Shown: positions 57,900 to 64,000 of the stretch, one piece after another
Layout: every line of letters begins with the position of its first letter
Numbering within the stretch: the stretch's first letter is position 1
Source: Variovorax sp. J22P240
GTDB lineage: Bacteria; Pseudomonadota; Gammaproteobacteria; Burkholderiales; Burkholderiaceae_C
Direction: 5' to 3'
DNA length: 64,000 bases
NCBI RefSeq assembly: GCF_030316855.1
Contig: NZ_JASZYR010000019.1
Location: forward strand, 37,988 to 101,987
Program-made: the position numbers and the translations under genes
The notes under the pieces: generated by a model
Told to the model about the DNA's origin: nothing
What the model saw: the letters and a program-made list of their open reading frames with translations, nothing else
Databases searched by the model: none

Positions 57900-58340
57900 T
57901 CAGAAGCGGAAGTCGGCCGTCTTCGAGCCGCCGCCGAGCGTGACGACCTGGCTCTTCGTGACGCCTTCTGACGCTGCCTCGACGGTATAGCGGCCGGGCG
58001 GCAGATCGACGTGGCAGATGGGTCCGTTGGAGACCAGTGACAGCGCGGTGGCGCCGCTCGCGTTCTTCACCGTGACCGCGACATCCGCCAGGTAAGCACC
58101 GCTGGCGCGCGCGAAGAGCAGCGAGAGCGGATGGTCCTTCATCGCGGCGCGCATGGCGACGGATTCGTCCGACCCGACGCCGCCGCAGACGTACTGCCCG
58201 GAACCGTCGCTCTTCATCGTCGGCGAGACAACTGGCACCACGGCGGGAACGGCGGCGGACTGGGCTTGCACCACCCAAGGTGCGACGGCGCAGGCGCAAA
58301 CCACTGTGCCGCGCAGAATGAATCGAAATGAGGCGTGCAT
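57900..58340 (-). CDS. Exported small protein with carboxypeptidase-regulatory-like fold
   Basis: This 146-residue protein begins MHASFRFILRGTVVCACAVA and continues PWVVQAQ, a typical signal peptide. The mature part contains KSDGSGQYVCGGVGSDESVA and DVAVTVKNASGATALSLVSN. GRYTVEAASEGVTKSQVVTL follows and looks like the carboxypeptidase-regulatory/Big-like beta-sandwich. The two cysteines (YVCGG and PICHV) could form a disulfide. No enzyme motif is visible. It converges on the glutathione peroxidase gene. I do not know its role. Confidence 0.7.
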   Translation of the reverse strand: MHASFRFILRGTVVCACAVAPWVVQAQSAAVPAVVPVVSPTMKSDGSGQYVCGGVGSDESVAMRAAMKDHPLSLLFARASGAYLADVAVTVKNASGATALSLVSNGPICHVDLPPGRYTVEAASEGVTKSQVVTLGGGSKTADFRF

Positions 58341-58426
58341 GGAAACACTCCCGTAGTGAACATCCATGCATGGTCCGTTCGCACCGTCTGTCGGCGAGTC
58401 GGACCAGAACCCCAATGCGTGTGCGA

Positions 58427-59665
58427 TCAGGCCGTCGGCGGCGTCGGCAACGCTTCGTCGAGCAACTCGACCCAATGCCGCACCGGCGTTTCGCTGCCGC
58501 TTTGCAGATGGGTGATGCAGCCGATGTTGGCCGACACGATGGTCGTCGGCCGAAGCTGGTTCAGATGGCCCAGCTTGCGATCGCGCAGCGGGTAGGCCAG
58601 CTCGGGCTGCAGGACCGAGTAGGTGCCGGCCGAACCGCAGCAAAGGTGCGATTCGTTGAGCGCCACCTGCACGTCGAAACCCAACGCGCGAAGGTTCGTC
58701 TCGACGCCGCCGCGCAGCTTCTGCCCATGCTGCAGGGTGCAGGGCGGGTGGTAGGCGATCACGCCGCGCGGCGCGCTGACGCGGCCCTTCAGCACCGGCA
58801 CCAGCTCGGGCAGCAGCTCGCTCAAGTCCCGGGTGAGCGCGCTGATGCGTTCCGCCTTGGCGGCGTAAGCCGGGTCGTCCTTGAGCATGTGCCCGTATTC
58901 GCGCACCGTCACGCCGCAGCCGGAGGCGTTCATCACGATCGCCTCGACTTCCTTGCGTTCGACCAGCGGCCACCAGGCATCGATGTTGGCGCGCATCTGC
59001 GCCTTGCCGCCGTCGTGATCGTTGAGATGAAACTTCACCGCGCCGCAACAGCCCGCGCTGGGCGCGATCACTGCCTGGATGCCAGCCGCGTCGAGCACGC
59101 GCGCGGTCGCGCTGTTGATGTTGGGCGCCATCGAGGGCTGCACACAGCCGGCGAGCATGAGCACCTTGCGCGCATGGGTGCGCGTGGGCCATTCCCCGGC
59201 CTTCCGCGGCGCGGGCACCTTGGCCCTGAGCTTTTCGGGCAACAGGCCGCGCACCGATTGGCCGAGCTTCATCGCGGGGCCGAAGAGCGATGAAGGCAGT
59301 GCCTCCTTGAGCGTCCAGCGCAGAGCGCTTTCGAGAGGCGGGCGTGGCACCTTCTCGTCGACGATCTTGCGGCCGATGTCGACCAGGTGCCCGTACTGGA
59401 CGCCGCTCGGGCAGGTGCTCTCGCAATTGCGACACGTCAGGCAGCGATCGAGGTGCAGTTGCGTGCTGCGCGTCGGCGCCTTGCCTTCGAGCACTTGCTT
59501 GATCAGGTAGATGCGCCCGCGCGGCCCGTCGAGTTCATCGCCGAGCAGTTGGTAGGTCGGGCAGGTGGCGGTGCAGAAGCCGCAGTGCACGCACTTGCGC
59601 AGGATCGCCTCGGCTTCGCGGCCATCGGCGGTGCCCTGGAATTCGGGAGCGAGTTCGGTTTGCAT
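58427..59665 (-). CDS. glcF: Glycolate oxidase iron-sulfur subunit GlcF
   Basis: This 412-residue protein has two [4Fe-4S] ferredoxin motifs (CVHCGFCTATCPTY and CLTCRNCESTCPSG). Two cysteine-rich CCG domains (APSAGCCGAVKFH and NESHLCCGSAGTYS) follow, as in GlcF/heterodisulfide reductase-like proteins. It transfers electrons from the GlcD/E flavin proteins. The ATG at 59665 lies eight bases after the glcE stop, so the pair is coupled. GlcD is not encoded in the window, unlike the common glcDEF order. Confidence 0.92.
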   Translation of the reverse strand: MQTELAPEFQGTADGREAEAILRKCVHCGFCTATCPTYQLLGDELDGPRGRIYLIKQVLEGKAPTRSTQLHLDRCLTCRNCESTCPSGVQYGHLVDIGRKIVDEKVPRPPLESALRWTLKEALPSSLFGPAMKLGQSVRGLLPEKLRAKVPAPRKAGEWPTRTHARKVLMLAGCVQPSMAPNINSATARVLDAAGIQAVIAPSAGCCGAVKFHLNDHDGGKAQMRANIDAWWPLVERKEVEAIVMNASGCGVTVREYGHMLKDDPAYAAKAERISALTRDLSELLPELVPVLKGRVSAPRGVIAYHPPCTLQHGQKLRGGVETNLRALGFDVQVALNESHLCCGSAGTYSVLQPELAYPLRDRKLGHLNQLRPTTIVSANIGCITHLQSGSETPVRHWVELLDEALPTPPTA

Positions 59666-59673
59666 GCGTGGGG

Positions 59674-60771
59674 TCAGTCCGCGGGATAGAGCCGTCCACG
59701 ATGGAAGACGGATTGAGGATCGAACTCGCACATCAGCGCGCGATGAATGCGCTCTACGGCGGGGCTCAGCGAGTCGAACCTGCCGAGCACGCGTTGGCCG
59801 TGGATGTCCGAGGGCATGAACAGCGTCGCATGGCCGCCGGCGGCACGGGCGGCTGCGCGCAACTGCGGACGCCGATCGGGCGGCGCGAGGTACCAACGCT
59901 GCGCGCCGTGCCACTCGATCAGCGGCGTGCTGTCGACCTCCAGCACCGGCGAGGTCTGTGGCACCGAGAGGCGCCAGAGATCGCGCGCGCCACGCGCAGC
60001 GAACCACGGATGCTGCTGGTCGCGCAGCGACTGCCAGCCTGCGGCAGTGCGGTCACCGCTTTGACGCTCGCCGCCCAGGTGCGTGCAAGCTGCTTCGACC
60101 GCTGCCACCGCGCCGCGCAAGCGCAGCGACAACACGCCCTCGCCATCCCGCTCGCGCCAGACGCTTGCGTTCAGCGGCAGCGGCCGGCCGCCCCATTCGT
60201 TGAGCAGGCGCAGCGCATCGGCCTGGCTGCAGGCGAACTCCAGAGTCGCTTCGGCGGGCGCGACCGGGAGCACCTTGAGGCTCACTTCCGCGATGAGCCC
60301 GAGCACGCCCAGAGAACCCGCGAGCACGCGCGACACGTCGTAGCCCGCGACATTCTTCATGACCTGGCCGCCGAAGGTGAGCACCTCCCCGCGACCATTG
60401 ACCAGCGTGGCGCCGAGCACGTAGTCGCGCACCGAACCTACGCTGGCCCGCGAAGGCCCGCTGAGCCCTGCCGCGACCATGCCCCCGACCGTGCCGGCGG
60501 CGCCAAAGCGCGGCGGCTCGAAGGCCAGGCACTGGCCCTTGTCGGCCAGCGCGGCCTCGAGCTCGGCCAAGGGCGTGCCGGCCCGTGCGGTGACGACCAG
60601 CTCGCTCGGCTCGTAGCTGGTGATGCCCGTCAGCTCGGTGGTGGAGAGCGGCTCGCCTTGCGGCGGCTCGCCGTAGAAGTCCTTGGTGCCGCCTCCCCGA
60701 ATGCGCAGCATCGTGGCGTCGGCGGCAGCGGCGCGTATGCGCTCGGTGATCTGGCAAAGGGCTGGATCCAT
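59674..60771 (-). CDS. glcE: Glycolate oxidase FAD-binding subunit GlcE
   Basis: This 365-residue protein has the FAD-binding type 4 pattern: MLRIRGGGTKDFYGEPPQ, VVTARAGTPLAELEAALADK and the FAD-contact region GAAGTVGGMVAAGLSGPSRA. It is shorter than GlcD (about 499 residues) and typical of GlcE. Together, GlcD, GlcE and GlcF oxidise glycolate to glyoxylate. Upstream is an SMP-30 gene rather than glcD, separated by 31 bases. The glcD gene may be elsewhere, or a different partner could be used. Confidence 0.9.
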   Translation of the reverse strand: MDPALCQITERIRAAAADATMLRIRGGGTKDFYGEPPQGEPLSTTELTGITSYEPSELVVTARAGTPLAELEAALADKGQCLAFEPPRFGAAGTVGGMVAAGLSGPSRASVGSVRDYVLGATLVNGRGEVLTFGGQVMKNVAGYDVSRVLAGSLGVLGLIAEVSLKVLPVAPAEATLEFACSQADALRLLNEWGGRPLPLNASVWRERDGEGVLSLRLRGAVAAVEAACTHLGGERQSGDRTAAGWQSLRDQQHPWFAARGARDLWRLSVPQTSPVLEVDSTPLIEWHGAQRWYLAPPDRRPQLRAAARAAGGHATLFMPSDIHGQRVLGRFDSLSPAVERIHRALMCEFDPQSVFHRGRLYPAD

Positions 60772-60802
60772 CCCGGCGATCCTACCGCCAGCGGCCCCTG
60801 GG

Positions 60803-61723
60803 TCAGTCTTCAAAGAAGCGCACGGGCAATCCGGGCGTGGCGACTCGAATCGATAGGACGTGGCCGGATGCCGGCCGTTGTTCGAGTTCGGCGGCCGGCC
60901 TGCCGCGCCGCGCGGTGGTGACAAACAGCGTGCGCAGGTCGTCGCCACCGAAGCACGGCATGGTCGGGCACTGCACGGGCGTCGGCAGCGCGGATACCTG
61001 CTCGCCAGAAGGCGCGAAGCGCAGCAACTGGCCGCCCTCGAACATCGCGACCCAGTAGTGGCCCGCGGCGTCAATGGTGGCGCCATCGGGCCGGCCTTCG
61101 TAGCGGATGAGCGATTCCGCCGTCCAGCCCGCAGGCTTGTCGCCGAACTGCCGGAACACGCGCGGGTTCGACAGGCGGTTGGGCCGCGCCGCCCACGTCC
61201 AAGCGCGCACGCGATGCGCCGCGGTGTCGGCCCAGTAGACGGTCGTATCGTCGGGCGAAAAAGCGAGGCCGTTGGCGGTGGTCGCCTCGTTGGCCATCTG
61301 CGTGAGCGTCGGAGCGCGGCCGCCGCGTGCGTCGAGGCAGTAGAGCGCGGCGTTGGTACGGTCCTTCGCCTCGTTGAGGGTGCCGGCCCAGAAGCGGCCG
61401 AGCGGATCGCACTTGCCGTCATTGAAGCGCATCGTGCGCACGTCGTGGTCGACGCGCGCGATGGGCTTGAGTTCGCCGCCCCACTCCCGCGTGCGATAGA
61501 CACCGTCGCGCAGTGCGATCACCAGGCCGCCCGTGCGCGCGGGCGCCATGCAGCCGGGCTCGGTCGGCACATTCCATCGCTCGATCTCGGGCCGGGCGAT
61601 GTCGCCGCGCGTGCGCAGCACTGCGCGGCCCGGAATGTCCAGCCAGTAGAGCGACCGCTCGGCCGGGTGCCAGAACGGCGACTCGCCGAGCTGGCTGAGG
61701 CTGTCATTCAGCGTGGTCCACAT
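60803..61723 (-). CDS. SMP-30/gluconolactonase-family protein
   Basis: This 306-residue beta-propeller enzyme has the metal-site glutamate in LGESPFWHPAERSLYWLD. A conserved NDGKCDPLGRFWAGTL segment (asparagine and aspartate of the metal site) and the TTANGLAFSPDDTTVYWAD region follow. It hydrolyses sugar lactones such as gluconolactone; family members include 2-keto-3-deoxy lactonases. It is 31 bases upstream of glcE in the same direction, and the terminator at 61741-61776 isolates it from amtB. Its link to glycolate metabolism is unclear. Confidence 0.9.
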   Translation of the reverse strand: MWTTLNDSLSQLGESPFWHPAERSLYWLDIPGRAVLRTRGDIARPEIERWNVPTEPGCMAPARTGGLVIALRDGVYRTREWGGELKPIARVDHDVRTMRFNDGKCDPLGRFWAGTLNEAKDRTNAALYCLDARGGRAPTLTQMANEATTANGLAFSPDDTTVYWADTAAHRVRAWTWAARPNRLSNPRVFRQFGDKPAGWTAESLIRYEGRPDGATIDAAGHYWVAMFEGGQLLRFAPSGEQVSALPTPVQCPTMPCFGGDDLRTLFVTTARRGRPAAELEQRPASGHVLSIRVATPGLPVRFFED

Positions 61724-61740
61724 CAGCCGCAGCTTAGGCG

Positions 61741-61776
61741 AAAAAAGGCCCGCAGACGCCGAAGCGCGTGCGGGCC
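61741..61776 (-). terminator. Intrinsic terminator of the glnK-amtB unit
   Basis: On the minus strand, a perfect seven-bp stem (GGCCCGC with GCGGGCC) around a 16-base loop is followed directly by six T. It lies 42 bases after the amtB stop. It isolates amtB from the SMP-30 and glcEF genes. Confidence 0.88.
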
Positions 61777-61817
61777 GAACATCCAAAGGAGACTCTCGCT
61801 AACAAAAACTTTTCAGA

Positions 61818-63359
61818 TCAGCGGTTGTACGCGGTCTCGCCGTGCGCCGAGATGTCGAGGCCTTCGCGCTCTTCCTCTTCGCTCACACGCAGGCCGATCG
61901 TGAGGTCGGCGATCTTGTAGGCGATGAAGGACACGACACCCGACCACACGATGGTCAGCACTACCGCCTTGAGCTGGATCCAGACCTGTGCGCCGATGCC
62001 GTTGGAGACGATGCCGGCCGTGACCCAGTCGCCCACGAGGCCGGGGCCGCCGAGCGATTGGGTGTTGAACACGCCGGTCAGCAGCGCACCGACGATACCG
62101 CCGACACCGTGCACGCCGAACACGTCGAGCGAGTCGTCCGCGCCGAGCATCCTCTTGAGGCCGTTGACACCCCAGAGGCAGGCGAAGCCGGCGACGAAGC
62201 CGATGACGATCGCGCCCATCAGGCCGACGTTGCCGGCAGCCGGCGTGATCGCCACGAGGCCGGCGACGGCCCCCGAGGCGGCACCCAGCATCGAGGCCTT
62301 GCCGCGCATCAGCGCTTCACCGATGCACCATGCGAGCACCGCGGCGGCGGTGGCCGAGAAGGTGTTCATGAAGGCCAGCACGGCGCTGGTGCCGGCTTCG
62401 AGCGCGGAACCGGCGTTGAAGCCGAACCAGCCCACCCACAGCAGCGAGGCACCGACCATCGTGAGCGTCAGCGAATGCGGCGTGAAGGATTCCTTGCCGT
62501 AGCCGATGCGCTTGCCGATCAGGAAGGCACCCACGAGGCCGGCGACGGCCGCGTTGATGTGCACCACGGTGCCGCCTGCGAAGTCGAGCGCGCCCCATTG
62601 CCAGATCAGGCCGGCCTTGTCGTTCATCGCATCGACGACTTCCTTGCTGGCGTAGGCGTCCGGGCCCATCCAGAACCAGACCATGTGCGCGATCGGCGCA
62701 TAGCTGAAGGTGAACCAGATGGCCATGAAGAGCAGCACGGCCGAGAACTTGATGCGCTCGGCGAAGGCACCGACGATCAGGCAGCAGGTGATGCCGGCGA
62801 AGGTGGCCTGGAAGGCGGCGAACAGCAGTTCGGGGATGTACACGCCCTTGCTGAAGGTCGCGCCGGGTGCGAACACGCCGGTGGCCGGATCGAAGATCCC
62901 CTTCATGAAGAGCCGGTCGAAGCCGCCGATGAAAGCATTGCCCTCCGTGAACGCCAGGCTGTAGCCATAGATGAGCCACAGCACGACGATCATCGAGAAG
63001 GTGACCATCACCTGCATCAGCACCGACAGCATGTTCTTGCTGCGGACAAGGCCGCCGTAGAACAGCGCGAGGCCGGGGATCGTCATCATGATCACCAGCA
63101 GCGTGGAGACCATCATCCAGGCGGTGTCGCCTTTGTTGAAGGAAGGCGCGGCTGCGGCGGGCGCCGCGGCGGCATCGGCAGGTGCCGCGGCCGCAGGAGC
63201 GGCGGCGGGTGCGGCGGCCGGCGCTGCGGCTGCAGGCGCGGCAGGCGCGGCGGCAGCGGGCGCCTCGGCCGCGGGTGCCGCGGCCGTCTGCGCAAAGCCG
63301 GACGTGCCGGCGGCCAGCACGCTCAAGCCGAGCGCGAGTGAAACAAGGAATTTTTTCAT
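61818..63359 (-). CDS. amtB: Ammonium transporter AmtB with alanine/proline-rich N-terminal segment
   Basis: This 513-residue protein has a signal peptide (MKKFLVSLALGLSVLAAGTS) and about 11 membrane helices. AmtB motifs include GGLVRSKNMLSVLMQVMVTF and the pore histidines in GTVVHINAAVAG and FGVHGVGGIVGALL. Residues about 25-72 are an alanine/proline repeat tract, longer than in the typical periplasmic N-terminus. It is downstream of glnK by 27 bases. AmtB passes ammonium and is blocked by GlnK under nitrogen excess. The tract may be a periplasmic linker, not needed for transport. Confidence 0.94.
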   Translation of the reverse strand: MKKFLVSLALGLSVLAAGTSGFAQTAAAPAAEAPAAAAPAAPAAAAPAAAPAAAPAAAAPADAAAAPAAAAPSFNKGDTAWMMVSTLLVIMMTIPGLALFYGGLVRSKNMLSVLMQVMVTFSMIVVLWLIYGYSLAFTEGNAFIGGFDRLFMKGIFDPATGVFAPGATFSKGVYIPELLFAAFQATFAGITCCLIVGAFAERIKFSAVLLFMAIWFTFSYAPIAHMVWFWMGPDAYASKEVVDAMNDKAGLIWQWGALDFAGGTVVHINAAVAGLVGAFLIGKRIGYGKESFTPHSLTLTMVGASLLWVGWFGFNAGSALEAGTSAVLAFMNTFSATAAAVLAWCIGEALMRGKASMLGAASGAVAGLVAITPAAGNVGLMGAIVIGFVAGFACLWGVNGLKRMLGADDSLDVFGVHGVGGIVGALLTGVFNTQSLGGPGLVGDWVTAGIVSNGIGAQVWIQLKAVVLTIVWSGVVSFIAYKIADLTIGLRVSEEEEREGLDISAHGETAYNR

Positions 63360-63386
63360 TTCGATTTGTCTTTCGTGCCTTGCGTA

Positions 63387-63725
63387 TCAGAGGGCTTCGC
63401 GGCCCGTTTCACCGGTGCGGATGCGCACGACTTGCTCCAGGTCGTACACGAAGATCTTCCCGTCGCCGATCTTGCCGGTGCGTGCAGCGGCTTCGACGGC
63501 CTCGATGACGCGCTCGACCAGTTCGTCGGCCACGGCGGCTTCGATCTTGACCTTGGGCAGGAAGTCGACGACATACTCGGCGCCGCGATACAGCTCGGTA
63601 TGGCCCTTCTGGCGGCCGAAGCCCTTGACCTCGGTGACCGTGATCCCCTGCACACCGATCGCCGAAAGCGCTTCGCGCACTTCGTCGAGCTTGAAGGGTT
63701 TGATGATGGCTGTGACCAGCTTCAT
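63387..63725 (-). CDS. glnK: PII signal protein GlnK/GlnB
   Basis: This 112-residue PII protein has the T-loop with the uridylylation tyrosine Y51 (KGHTELYRGAEYVVDFLP) and the B/C-loop arginine/lysine residues of the family. Coupling with amtB supports the GlnK name. It binds ATP/ADP and 2-oxoglutarate and gates AmtB. It is the middle gene of TorF-glnK-amtB. GTAGGAG precedes the ATG, and a hairpin at 63753-63775 lies upstream. Confidence 0.94.
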   Translation of the reverse strand: MKLVTAIIKPFKLDEVREALSAIGVQGITVTEVKGFGRQKGHTELYRGAEYVVDFLPKVKIEAAVADELVERVIEAVEAAARTGKIGDGKIFVYDLEQVVRIRTGETGREAL

Positions 63726-63752
63726 GATGTTTCTCCTACAGATGAAAGGGAC

Positions 63753-63775
63753 GGCGCAGCCTCCGGGGCCGCGCC
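63753..63775 (-). other. Hairpin between the TorF-like and glnK genes
   Basis: A nine-bp stem with one G-U pair (63753-63761 with 63767-63775) and a five-base loop lies in the 58-base gap, 28 bases before glnK. A weak U-rich stretch follows on the minus strand. It could reduce read-through from the porin gene or process the transcript. Confidence 0.45.
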
Positions 63776-63783
63776 TTCTGTGA

Positions 63784-64000
63784 CTAAAGCGTCTTGGTCA
63801 GAGTGAGGATGAAGCGGGTCTTGTTGGGCGAGAAGGTGGTCTGGCCGAAGGTGACGCCGTTGATGTCCACGCCCGGGCTGGAGATCAGATTGAAGGCGCT
63901 CTGTTCGCTGCCGCCCTGGATCCATCCGCCCAGGGACAGGCCGCTGCCGAAGTCATAGGACACGCCCACGTTGTAGTCCAGGTAGTCCTTGTAGCCCAGG
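63784..64000 (-). CDS. TorF-family putative porin, C-terminal part
   Basis: The frame is open to the right edge, so the N-terminus is outside. The visible 71 codons include YKDYLDYNVGVSYDFGSGLS and FGQTTFSPNKTRFILTLTKT, ending in a hydrophobic C-terminal residue as in outer-membrane beta-barrels. This matches TorF-type porins that often precede glnK-amtB in Betaproteobacteria. It is probably a porin linked to ammonium use. The short length prevents further detail. Confidence 0.8.
   Translation of the reverse strand, partial: LGYKDYLDYNVGVSYDFGSGLSLGGWIQGGSEQSAFNLISSPGVDINGVTFGQTTFSPNKTRFILTLTKTL

Noticed and set aside
63145..63290. Possible CRISPR-like or tandem repeat array
   Set aside because: It is an in-frame alanine/proline coding tract of amtB, without unique spacers or a leader.
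61842..63341. Long plus-strand open frame opposite amtB
   Set aside because: It mirrors the amtB gene, including the repetitive tract, and is rich in aspartate, histidine and arginine with no domain.

Overview
The window is GC-rich, densely coded DNA from a betaproteobacterium, most likely a Comamonadaceae member close to Variovorax. This is an inference from gene content: Bug/TctC-type receptors, a homoprotocatechuate (hpa) cluster with HpaR, GlcEF, TorF-GlnK-AmtB, RdgC, and many GntR, LysR and TetR regulators. No rRNA, tRNA, CRISPR array or insertion sequence was recognised.

Region 1 (376-13911, minus strand) is the most coherent system. It looks like a complete route for nitrogen from triuret/biuret-type condensed ureas. 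It encodes a BiuH-like biuret hydrolase, a second cysteine hydrolase that may be a triuret hydrolase, AtzE, AtzG and AtzH homologues (carboxybiuret branch) and an AtzF-like allophanate hydrolase. Two complete ABC importers (a four-gene BMP/AtzT-like one and a three-gene NitT/TauT-like one) and a GntR/FCD regulator complete the set. Two nearly identical 19-bp sites with a TCTTGTATACAAGA-like palindrome lie in front of the two transcription units. No cyanuric acid hydrolase (AtzD) is present.

Region 2 (14002-30073) is mixed: M48 protease, AmpG-like permease, a FitAB/VapBC toxin-antitoxin pair, an isolated ketosynthase / chain-length-factor / flavin halogenase-like trio, an OmpR-type two-component system, an O-antigen ligase-like protein, IlvE, RdgC, and a ferritin-like diiron protein with a MAPEG protein and an AraC regulator.

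Region 3 (30169-40870) is more accessory. A NERD-helicase is translationally coupled to a NYN/PIN-like protein, and a GIY-YIG-like protein lies nearby. Two differently broken copies of one small gene family sit within a dispersed repeat. Between them lie a molybdenum hydroxylase pair with a TetR regulator and paired candidate operators, an SDR and LysR pair, and a small ORF behind an FNR-type promoter.

Region 4 (40867-53192) holds radA, then a divergent hpaR-G1-G2-E-D-F-H-I meta-cleavage operon for homoprotocatechuate. It continues without a clear break into an IlvD-family dehydratase, a Bug receptor, a class II aldolase and a ketopantoate reductase homologue. The HpaBC monooxygenase is absent.

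Region 5 (53202-64000) carries alanine racemase, an LplT-like transporter, an EamA transporter, glutathione peroxidase, GlcF and GlcE without GlcD beside them, an SMP-30 lactonase, and TorF-glnK-amtB at the right edge, with amtB closed by a clear intrinsic terminator.
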